NCBI RefSeq assembly: GCF_001949145.1
Contig: NW_019091552.1
Location: forward strand, 362,644 to 426,643
DNA: 64,000 bases
Direction of reading: 5' to 3'
Origin: Acanthaster planci
Taxonomy: Eukaryota; Echinodermata; Asteroidea; Valvatida; Acanthasteridae
Positions 48,045 through 64,000 of the stretch are shown one piece after another. Under the pieces are notes generated by a model. That model searched no databases, was not told where the DNA came from, and saw only the letters and a program-made list of their open reading frames with translations. How positions within the stretch are numbered: position 1 is the stretch's first letter; each line of letters opens with the position of its first letter. Both the position numbers and the translations under genes were made by a program.

Positions 48045-48572
48045 ACTTGCAGAACTCCAAGTCACAACTCCTTGACTGTGACTTGGAGGGCTTTGACTTT
48101 TAATGGGTTCGTTACGCTATCGGATTTAAATGCAGATATCGGCTTGACCATATACACGTGTGTGAATAGCTTCATAATGCAGCATACAGCACGCACACTT
48201 CCATACTCCCCTGCTTCCAAAATGGTTGAGCTTATATCGGATGTTGGTGACATTGTGCATGTGCAGTGTGTGATGCATACTGTAGTTCGTGTAAACAGCC
48301 ACAGTATGCAGATTGTTCTGTAAAGAGAGGCAGGATTGCAAAGGAAAAGCTCTGAATTTTGCCAAAAATGGCTGGTTACACAGTCAAAAAACTAAACCCT
48401 GTGCATTTTGATGGCTATTTCGGGAAGATTTGATTGAGAAAGAACAGTTTCGAAGACAAACGGTGGAACATTGCTATGTCGGGTCTGCATTTACATTCCG
48501 CAGCGTTGCGAACCCATTAAAGGTCCAAACCCTCCAAGTCACACAGAGTAGTGACTTGGGGGTTCTGCAAGT
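48045..48572. mobile_element. 528-bp foldback element with ~90-bp terminal inverted repeats
   Basis: The left end ACTTGCAGAAC at 48045-48055 is the exact inverse of 48562-48572. Homology continues inward for about 90 bp, including GTGACTTGGAGGG and TTTAATGGGTTCG in inverted orientation at both ends. Each terminal repeat also contains its own small palindrome (CCAAGTCAC to GTGACTTGG). No transposase frame inside, so non-autonomous. Confidence 0.85.
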
Positions 48573-51500
48573 GCGCCCTCATCACCACATGATGAAATAT
48601 AGGCCATAATTGGGCACGCACATGAAATAGCAGCTCACAGAGGGTGCCCCATTTGGTCATTTTCAGCAAGTCAAGTTTTTTAATCAGTCTAACAATGATG
48701 CCTTCAGATTATTGCCCACTGCTACATGTAGATTGTGATGGGGATATATGAAATATATGATGGGGATATGTGAAAATGCATTTTTATCGACGACTGGCGA
48801 TATACACGTACTGCTGTACAAATCAACCGCACTCTGTTTTTGTAAGACGTTTTGAAAAAGGTTCGATCATCATCGGAAAATTATGCTGGTGAATGGAGCA
48901 TGTTGAAAAGTAAATGCTGTCGAAAGCATAAATCAAAATGTTTCTCTTTCAGCCACGAAGAAGGCAAATTTCTTTCAGAACAAATGAAAACATTTTTAAA
49001 CTTCTTCTAGCACTCATCTGTGACAAATAGTTTCAAAATAGCGGTATGTACATGTGCACTCTGTACGTTGAGCACCGTAATGTACAGTTCAGTTTGAGGA
49101 AATACTACCGACTTGATTAGTTGATGTCACTGTTTCTGAAAGTACAGTTCAGGAAAAATATTAATAACATGTGTCAAAAAAGGGTATGACAACACCCGAC
49201 ATATTTGTTACTTGATATTTCGCTAACCCATCATCAGTTAATATCTAGAAAAACAATGATTTTTCATTGATGAAGTAATGAATTTTTGTTCCCACGTTTT
49301 GTACAGATAAAATGAACTCCACAATTTGTCGAGAAAGAAATCTAGTGGCCCAGATCGCTACTTGTGAATATCGTGGCTTTTTTCAGTCTGTTTTGTTATA
49401 ACGTTTTAATTTATTTTTTTTTGGGGGGGGGGTTTCTTGTCAGACAGTAACTGCCTGAAACTGTTTCATATCATGATTTCAAGTTCTGCTACACCGGCTG
49501 CCCTTTTGAGTTGATCAGAAGTATACAATGCACCCACAAATAGTTGTGTAGTAAATTAAATGGTGATAATGAAAAGTTAGAAATAAAATTTAGCATGATA
49601 AGATAAAAGGTTGCTCTCAATAATAAATGTTTGAGCAGCTGGCAAACATGGCAGGTACATGTACAACAATCCATTGGCTGTCTCACAGTGACTTTTGCCT
49701 ATCACAGATCTTTATGTGAAATTCCCCAACCTGATGAACAATATAACCATGCAGGTGTTACACAATTGCATCTTGGTACAACTATTTGACTACATTTCCA
49801 TGATTTGAAATGTTAACAGTCTAGTATTTAGTGTGCCGTCCTTTATTTCGGATTACTTAGACTGCCTTACAAACAAAATCTCCTACAAGACCTACCTTTG
49901 CAAAAGGTTCATTCAAATGGGTATAGCGCTACAATGACTGATGTTATGCACCACGGTAAAAACATGTTAAGTAATCATTCAATAAGACAACATAATGCAA
50001 GCCCAGAGACAGAAATACCAATAAAATTCCAGGTGGTCTTCAACTTTTGCACATGACTGTAGTTGTAAACACATAAATAAAAATATATAGTTTTGAAGTT
50101 CATGCAAAGCTTTATCTTAAAGACTAAAATCGTCATTTGTTTACACATTGTGTCTTCTTCCTGTCATTTCTAGAGTATGTTTTTACACAAAAAACTGTCG
50201 AAAGAATCTTTCCAGAAAAACAAAATGCCACTTTCAGTTTATAAATCTGCTCGGTTAATGATGAATCCTGAAAATACATGGATGTGTAGACAGTAAGTAG
50301 CCTAGGCTACAGAAGTACAGTTGCAGCAATCCTGTCCTACATGTAGGTCCCTAACTGATTCATTCTTCAAGGATAGTCTAGAAGAAGAAAAACCAAGAAC
50401 AAGTACATGTACATGTAAGCTAAATAATGACTCAGCATGTTATATAAAAGTTCTGTCAGGTCTAAACAATGGAAAGATTCACAGATATATCATTGATGAA
50501 GAGTGTGCGATTGGAGGAAAGACTGCAGCATCCTAGCTCCACTGTTGGTCGTGTAGTGTGGAAAGTGAACTTTCAAAGTAAGAACATTTGAAATATTTTT
50601 TTTAGTTTCAGATTCATGTCATTTCAATATTTCATCAACAAATAACTTTCACAGAGATCATAACCGATGAAAAACCCTTACAACTAAGCCGTATGCAAAG
50701 GAAACAAATTGTTTCCAGACGGTCAGTGACCGTGGCAGCATTGTAGCGCACGGCCGGTGTCGGAAAAACAGGACTTGTCATACAGAGGGCGCTATTTGCG
50801 GAACCGGACAAATTACCTAGCCTACCTCCGAAAAAAAGTTTAGTAACAGTTGTCTTTCAAATGACTGCCCAAAATTCTGTAATGTCTTAGGTAGCTGGAT
50901 AATTTGCGAATATTTATGGATGACTACATTTCCACAAACATAATTTTTTGTGCCGCCAGGAGCCTCAGACGACTTCAGTTTGCGGAACCGGACAATCAAC
51001 TGTAAAACCAACGTTGTCGTTTAATTAGGCCTAGCTTGATTCTACCTCCATGGTCAGATTATCCAGCCAAAAACTGCCAACCTTTTTTTCCTAATCACAA
51101 CCCTGCATGACTCTTTAATTTCTAAAGCTGGGAAACTGTGTTACTTTAAATGTCTGTTTTCTGCTTGGGATAAATTAATTATGGCGATAAAATCAAGCGT
51201 TATTTCGTGCTTACCCAGCTGATACTTCCGAACTGGATCTGGAATATTTTAATGAGGAGAGATTAAGTCTTAAGCCCTGATTTCTGTCATTGCATTTCAC
51301 ACAGTCGTGTCCTGTGTACCAGACTGAAATCATAGACGCATGTCGATTTTCCTATTGTTTTCGGCGTCGTTACACCTTACTCTTCTCAGTCCTCGCCTGT
51401 TTTTTAACCACTGACATTGAGGTTACTAGCATAATAATAATTTAGAAAATCAAGCTATATGCAAAAGAACCAAATATTGAATTATTTGAGTTTGATCTGA

Positions 51501-51819
51501 GCAAGGTGGGCGTACATTTGGGGATCGATTTTAGAGACGAACCTCTACGGAACAGAGCCGAGTATTGGAAAACCGCCATGACGTACTACCCTTATAACAG
51601 TCCTGCGGTAGTGAATATCCTAGCTGGGTGTGGCTAGGTTTTACTAGTGGGAGGGGGGAACAAAGAGGAACCAGCTTCAGTGCTGTGGGTTTTTTTGGGG
51701 GGGGGCAAGTTTTTGTTAGCCTTGTTGAATATCCATTCATCCCTTTTGGGGGGGGCACCAGGAATGGGGAGGGGGGGATTCAAGCCCCACAGAACACAGT
51801 AAAATCAACATAGTTGTCA

Positions 51820-51957
51820 TGACTCGAGTCCATGACTCGACTCGAGTTACAATACAATTTTTAGCGACTCGACTCAATTCCCAAACGGGCAAATGACTCG
51901 ACTCAAATCTCTCATGTAGACTCGACTCGAGTACAAATTTATAAGACTCGAGTCTCA
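51820..51957. repeat. GACTCGACTCGAGT word cluster
   Basis: Seven or more copies of GACTCGA and ACTCGAGTC words within 140 bp, in alternating orientation. Similar in style to the GATTTAAATC and ATTCGAATATTCG clusters elsewhere in the window. Confidence 0.7.
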
Positions 51958-52507
51958 AAACATTTAAAAAGCAAAATTTGGGGGGCGAAGAAATATTTGA
52001 AAGTGGACTCATGGCACTCAGTGCTCTCATATCGATCGTGAATACGTAGAACATGATGTACATGTACATGTATACACTTGAGGTTTCCACTCGTTTGCCT
52101 TTTGAGAGTGTCGCTGTTAGACCGAAAAATTAAGGAGTAAGTTTGCCAAGGCTTCGAAAATTTTCTTATGAAATGCCCTTTTTAAGTGGTAAAACCACTT
52201 CTTGACGCTTAACTGGGTCTTCAAATCAATGTACCGGTGTGAAATATGACTTATGGTCGGCTACGGTGTTGTAAAACTGGCTTTAAACGAGAGAGGAGCT
52301 TAATTGTATGCATGTATCTGTCATGCCAACTGGCACGCATGGAGTTTCTTTGGGCCGGCCTGATGTGACAAATTCCTCGCAGTCGGTCGGCAGCCATCAA
52401 CTCTCTTCCGACTATCTGCGTGCGGGGGGGGCAAGTTCTCTACCTGGACTGGAGACGCATGTACATGTACTTTCCAAACGGGACTGATATCTTTATTGGG
52501 GCTGTGA

Positions 52508-52553
52508 AAACAAACAAACACCCCGACAAACAAACAAACAAACAAACGAACAA
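52508..52553. repeat. (AAAC)n microsatellite
   Basis: Interrupted run of AAAC units. Confidence 0.85.
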
Positions 52554-52760
52554 AGGGAAAAGTCCATTTGGTTCCCCTGTACCCCAAACCTGGATACGTC
52601 ACCACGGTCCGTGTTTGCGTCAGTGGTGATTAGTGTTCCCATTTTGGAACAGTTCAGCCATCGTGTTGTCTGGGTTCCTTGACGTCAACGTGAATGGCTT
52701 CTGAATATTTATATTATATAAGCAAGTTTATACATTTTTAATCTTTCCTACGCTATCCTG

Positions 52761-52806
52761 TTCGTAAGTGTGACGTCACTTCAGTTTAAACCACGCCCAC
52801 TGCACA
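52761..52806. repeat. 46-bp dispersed repeat, copy 1
   Basis: Starts TTCGTAAGTGTGACGTCACT and includes CCACGCCCACTGCACA. It matches 63692-63737 in the same orientation with four mismatches. Confidence 0.8.
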
Positions 52807-53077
52807 TGCACTGCAAGTTGCAAATCGCCTGCAAATCGTGGCGCGTCCGCCTATGTGACGAATCACGAACCGGATTATCAAAATGCGTTTTACCCCATGG
52901 CCAAAGCAAGGGCTGGTTTATACTTTGTGGTTCGCGGTGGACCATGGTTTTCCTTATAAAATGGACTAGTCGAGGAAATGAGGTTGGAATTAGTTTTCTG
53001 ATTGCTCTTTGTTGTGCTGAGATAGCTGCCTTTTTGAGGAAAACTCTGTTTATGGGCGTTCCTGCTCCAGTGCCAAA

Positions 53078-53342
53078 AAGACCGATTGCGCCCGCTAAAT
53101 CACGCGACCTATAGAGGCATAAACACCAACAAACAAGGCGTCCCCCAAAGCAATGTGTGTTTTTAAGTGTTGTTTACCAAAAATAAAGCCGATTTACGGT
53201 AGCACTCGGCATATCAGTAGTCGGAGTTCTTTATTGGCCATCAGCTTCATTTTTGGTAAAGGACGCACTTTCAAGGGGGACACCCATGTTCGTTTGATAC
53301 CCGCTGTGGTGACAGTGACTTTAATACTGGGCGCAATCGGTC
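53078..53342. mobile_element. 265-bp foldback element
   Basis: AGACCGATTGCGCCC at 53078-53092 is the exact inverse of 53328-53342. Inner segments also pair: GGCGTCCCCC with GGGGGACACC, and TTTACCAAAAATAAAGCC with a near-inverse at 53248-53266. No coding capacity; the 115-codon frame crossing it is incidental. Confidence 0.75.
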
Positions 53343-53536
53343 TAATATTCCATTGGCCTTCGGCACGAGTGTTTATGACCCTATCCCGCCAAAAGCGCCA
53401 GCTTAGTACACCACCGAGTTCTCTACCTACACCTTATACCTGTGAAGCTTTCCCCCAAGTCAACAATGTTGAGCCCACGTTGGTTTTACTTGAGGTTTGA
53501 GTGTTTTTATGGCACACAGAGAACCTCAACCCCCGT

Positions 53537-53832
53537 TTCTGCCAAGCGTTCTAGAGTCGCGCAGAACCACACTAAAAGCAGATTTTGAATTAAGTGCGGC
53601 AAGAGGTCGATGTCTGAAAAATTAGGAGCGACCAGGCATGCTAGCTGGCAAAAGATCGACCCTTTGAGGACATCCGAGCGACTTGGTTTCAGACGTCGCT
53701 CTTCTCATGAGCCGAACTCATTGCAAATGAATATATAAGTTCGTCTGTCTGAAACCAAAATTTAATTGGGTCGACCCGAGTCGCTCTTAATTCCGTTTGG
53801 TTTGGCGCGACGCTAGAACGCCCGTCTGAAAA
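53537..53832. mobile_element. ~290-bp MITE with inverted ends
   Basis: GCGTTCTAGAGTCGCGC (53546-53562) pairs with GCGCGACGCTAGAACGC (53805-53821), 16 of 17 positions. Outward the ends read TTTCTGCCAA and, inverted, TTTTCAGACGG, and inward GAATTAAGTGCGGC pairs with GAATTAAGAGCGAC. The superfamily is not determined. Confidence 0.75.
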
Positions 53833-53997
53833 GGTGTTAAAGATATTCGTAGAATATCTACGACACTCGTAGGAATACCAATTTTTCATTGCCTCTAGGC
53901 AGAGTGCCTACTTCGCAGGATGATCTGACGAACAAACTTCCATACACTTACAAGAAAGAGGGACCTTCACGGTGTTGACTTTAATGTTGAAATCCTA

Positions 53998-54003
53998 TTT
54001 ATT
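53998..54003 (-). terminator. Possible polyadenylation signal of NACA
   Basis: AATAAA on the - strand, about 2.27 kb downstream of the NACA stop; no nearer canonical hexamer was noticed. NACA transcripts usually have short 3' UTRs, so a variant signal nearer the stop is at least as likely. Confidence 0.25.
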
Positions 54004-54009
54004 TCAAGG

Positions 54010-56271
54010 AAACCAACTTGACTGTACAACATACAAAATCAGACTCTCAGGCAAGCTGTTCCAGAACACAGAAATTCACGGGTTTCATTGGCACCACGTT
54101 TGCATGCAGAACCAAATTAGCTCACATTTTGTGAAAACGATGTTCAAATGAGATCAGAAAAAGACCATTCAGCATGGTGCATCATAAATACACAGTCGAC
54201 TCTTGGTACAAAGAGCACTTTTATGAAGAGTAACTTCTTAAGTCCCAACTCTGTACTGTTGAAATTCATTTCTTTCTTGTCTTTACGAGGTTCAGGCCAA
54301 TTTCTGAGTTGCCATGCAGAAAACAAGTTACAATGCAACACACAATAAATGGCATTCTGACTGGTTAACCAGGTTATGCTAAGCAACTGTTTTCTCAGCT
54401 TAGCAACTTTAGTGGTGTGCATCTCGATGAATTAGCACCAGTTAAAACAAGGTTCCGGCAATCTTTCATCATGAGACGACTGTAAAACAGGGTTCTCACC
54501 GAAATTGGGAATTAAACCAATACTACGACTTTCTCAAGACTTTCCCAGGCTATAATATGACCATTTCTATGACATGTAAAGCCATTTTTTGTTTGGTAAT
54601 AATTATGCACTGGAAAATTCCTAGAGCCACTATCAAAGATAATCTGTACATTTATCATTGTAACATCAAAGGCACCCTGTCAAAAATAACCCTTACATGA
54701 TTGATCTGGATTTCCATGGGCTTTTCCACGACTTTTTTCAGACTGACAAAAGGATCCCAGGACTTTTCCCCATAACTTTCTGGGCAACTTTTTTCCCCAA
54801 GGACTTCCCAATGACCGTGTCCGTGGGAACCCTGCAACTGGAAGAATAGACAACCTCAATGCCTTCCCATTTTTCGAAGTTTAAGATTACGCCTTCTGCT
54901 GGATCCATCAGACCCCATCGGTTTGGTAGGTTCTTGCCAGACAGAGGAAGGTAAGGCCCAGTCACTACTACTTCACCTGGAGGTTCAACCCTCTAAGAGC
55001 CAGGTTATTTTGGTCAAGCGGGAGCGCTCTGTTGTACCACGCTCAATTTTTTTTTAAATTGGCATGCATTTAGCGACAATCTTATCATGGCAAATGTGAA
55101 GTTTGGAATCAGACATGTTTTTGTTTTGAAATTCAAGGCTACAAGCGTGCCAGCCCGAGTACATTGAGCACCAGAGTGGAAACAAGTATACATTCTTGGC
55201 TAACCCGTCTTGAAAAAAATGGGCACTGTGCAACAATGGCATCTCCAATTTTCACAAAATGTGCCCCTAAATGACCGGAAAAAAGTGACTCTAAACACTA
55301 CTAAAAGCTCAGTTCGTGAGCAAAATGCACCATGGCGAAATTGTGACAAATGTCAAGGGGGCTGCCCTCCACCCAGCTCTATTAACTCTAAACCCCAGTG
55401 GTGCAGGTACAATCGCGATGAAATCACAGGACTGAGGACCGTTAGAGCTACAGTTAGGCACACAGAGCGCATCATGTGGGTTCTGTACCGTGGTTGGCTT
55501 GTGGAGGATTGAACAAGATTCCTAAACAAAATACCAATGGAGTTTAAGGAATTGAGGGAGATTTCTAGCACAGATTCTGAGGGAATATTTGGAACATAGG
55601 GATATTCCTAGTAAAAATGAAAATGGAATTTAAGATGATTTTCAACACTGCCCCCTTTTCAAGAGAGAGAGACACAATGGTCCACATGAAAGCCATACTT
55701 GCAGTATTTGCAAACATAACCAAAATACACAATCAAATCTACTGGTTAAGACTAGACAGAACTGAAATTTTGATAATATGAGTACAAGTAACATTTTCCA
55801 TGACACATACCCGCAAGTATAAATTTGTCTTCCTTGACTCGAGCTTAATTCACAGGATTTCACTGCACTGCATGTGCTGGCTCAACGCAAGCGAACGGCA
55901 GTCAATTTAACACCTAGATGGGATTTGATAGGACACGACCAACATGGGGTAGTACATAAGGTCAATGCCAGAGTTTGACCTCTCTGTTGACTGGATACAG
56001 CTCCATGTACAAGGATGCCGACAATTTCCAGTCTTGTGCTGGATGTGATAAAATAGGAAGACATAAACAGTATCAAGTATTCTACCACATGGGTTGTGAA
56101 ACAAGGACACCAATACTTAGTTTCCAGCTGTCCAGACTGGACGCTGTGCAAGGTGTTGGCCGTGTCGAGTCCACGTCTACTGGAACAGCTTGTCTTCTGA
56201 CTGGCTCAGTGGCAGGTGGCTCAGTGGCAGGTGGATCACATGCTACTGACCAATTGAAGACATTCAACAGG
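54010..56271. other. Downstream flank or 3' UTR of NACA
   Basis: No coding exon recognised. It includes a 15-bp tandem duplication (GTGGCAGGTGGCTCA type) near 56210-56240. Frames of up to about 100 codons lack motifs. Confidence 0.45.
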
Positions 56272-63213
<6,942 letters not shown>

Positions 63214-63503
63214 CACGTGTTTAAATGCACATACAATTCTAAGAATTTCCTTTCTTAGTACAAGCCTGTCGTTACTGTTGTTATTTAAATAAGTTAAAAC
63301 ACACATAATTCCCATGCTCCCCAGATAAAATTGCAGAATTGAGGTACATCGGTGTTACTGTTTTGGCCGTGCACCGTATGATATCTTTTGTCTTCCGTTT
63401 TTATGTAAAGAGCGCATAGGCCCCTTTACTTTCTTTACTGCGCGTCAAGTTTGCTTGAAGATAAATTTGTTATCACGCTTGAGCTCGTGGAACAAGGAAT
63501 AAT

Positions 63504-63572
63504 GTAGTGCGTCTGTGTCCCGTATATCACTCGGCCTTTGGTCTCGTGGCATACGGGACACAAATGCACTAC
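63504..63572. repeat. 69-bp hairpin element, 22-bp arms
   Basis: GTAGTGCGTCTGTGTCCCGT and its continuation (63504-63525) pairs with 63551-63572, 20 of 22 positions. The loop TCACTCGGCCTTTGGTCTCG is partly self-complementary too. It lies about 290 bp upstream of the candidate NACA start. Confidence 0.82.
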
Positions 63573-63691
63573 AGTAATAGATGGATTTCATATTAGCGCC
63601 GTCTGCACATATCAACATCGAAATCGAGGCTCTCTGTGTTGAACTTCCTCGTGCGCCCCCGCGGAGTCGACACAGTACATGCAGTATCAGG

Positions 63692-63737
63692 TTCGTAAGT
63701 GTGATGCCACTTCAGTTTAAGCAACGCCCACTGCACA
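63692..63737. repeat. 46-bp dispersed repeat, copy 2
   Basis: Same-orientation partner of 52761-52806, 42 of 46 positions. It lies upstream of NACA on the side where its promoter should be. Confidence 0.8.
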
Positions 63738-64000
63738 AGATACACGGCCATTGCAGGTATGTTAGTTCGCGCTAAATTGCCATTGTTTTTTCTTTTGATT
63801 TCACGTGTCGAGTCATTCTGAAAGACCCTTCAACAAAAATGTGCAGCCTTAAAAGTCTGAATTTAGCAAACCTTTATGTATTTGTGTCTTAACTCCTTAC
63901 TTTCATTCGTCTGATCGTATTAAGTATGGAAGCTGACACATACAGCCTCCTTTTCAAACGCGGAAGTGCGCAGATCGACGCTAAAAGTGTCATATTGGGA

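Larger units (their letters stand above)
46940..53070. other. Upstream of TMBIM, gene-poor
   Basis: No coding exon recognised. The TMBIM promoter and any 5' noncoding exon should lie in this stretch on the - strand. A CpG-richer patch at 50700-51000 carries a 17-bp direct repeat (TTTGCGGAACCGGACAA at 50795 and 50979) and is the most promoter-like place, without proof. A foldback element and simple repeats are listed separately. Confidence 0.45.

Noticed and set aside
52770-53114. A 114-codon + strand frame as the first exon of an unknown gene
   Set aside because: No splice donor with a matching partner and no recognisable domain; it starts in a dispersed 46-bp repeat.
53153-53500. A 115-codon + strand frame with a hydrophobic middle, possible membrane protein
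   Set aside because: It overlaps a 265-bp foldback element, has no splice context and shows no family motif.

Overview
This is eukaryotic, intron-rich animal DNA. Every recognisable gene is split into short exons with GT/AG borders and matching phases, and introns run from about 0.3 to 7 kb. There are no operons, ribosome binding sites or long bacterial ORFs. The mixture of metazoan families (SLC22 transporter, TMBIM/Lifeguard, NAC-alpha), non-LTR retrotransposon scraps, a MIR-like SINE, many foldback elements and the recurrent words TACATGTA and TAGGCCTA suggests an invertebrate deuterostome (echinoderm, hemichordate or amphioxus). That placement is inference at modest confidence; no rRNA or mitochondrial marker is present to test it.

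Layout. (1) At 1-4010 is the 3' part of an SLC22 (organic cation/carnitine transporter) copy on the + strand. It has five exons, a 1-nt frameshift in one, one whole exon missing, then a stop and an AATAAA. (2) At 4.0-9.4 kb is intergenic DNA with a broken LINE on the - strand and a 149-bp tandem duplication. (3) At 9389-24853 is a complete second SLC22 gene on the + strand: ten exons, 1761 nt of CDS, 586 aa. Its exon 9 is almost identical to exon 9 of copy 1 over about 166 bp while the other exons are clearly diverged, the signature of local gene conversion. (4) At 24.9-33.5 kb is gene-poor DNA with a second broken LINE (about 27.26-28.34 kb, - strand). (5) At 46933-33535 on the - strand is a complete TMBIM/Lifeguard-type Bax-inhibitor gene: ten coding exons, 993 nt, 330 aa. 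Its introns carry a 43-bp minisatellite, an intact-looking tRNA-derived SINE, hAT-like debris and an inverted duplication. (6) At 47-56 kb is gene-poor DNA packed with foldback/MITE-like elements. (7) At 63213-56272 on the - strand is a NAC-alpha (NACA) gene: six coding exons, 585 nt, 194 aa. The first coding exon (4 codons plus 1 nt) and the last (4 codons plus stop) are tiny. A pogo/Tigger-like MITE flanked by TA sits in its last intron and a 44-bp minisatellite in the intron before.

The genes do not form a pathway. The two SLC22 copies are a tandem paralogous pair for solute transport at the plasma membrane. TMBIM is a multi-pass membrane protein of the Ca2+/cell-death modulating family, and NACA is a ribosome-associated nascent-chain chaperone. 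I did not find a convincing new biological system. The most interesting items are the exon-limited gene conversion between a live and a damaged transporter copy, several previously unannotated foldback/MITE families, and a strong stem-loop just upstream of SLC22 exon 7.
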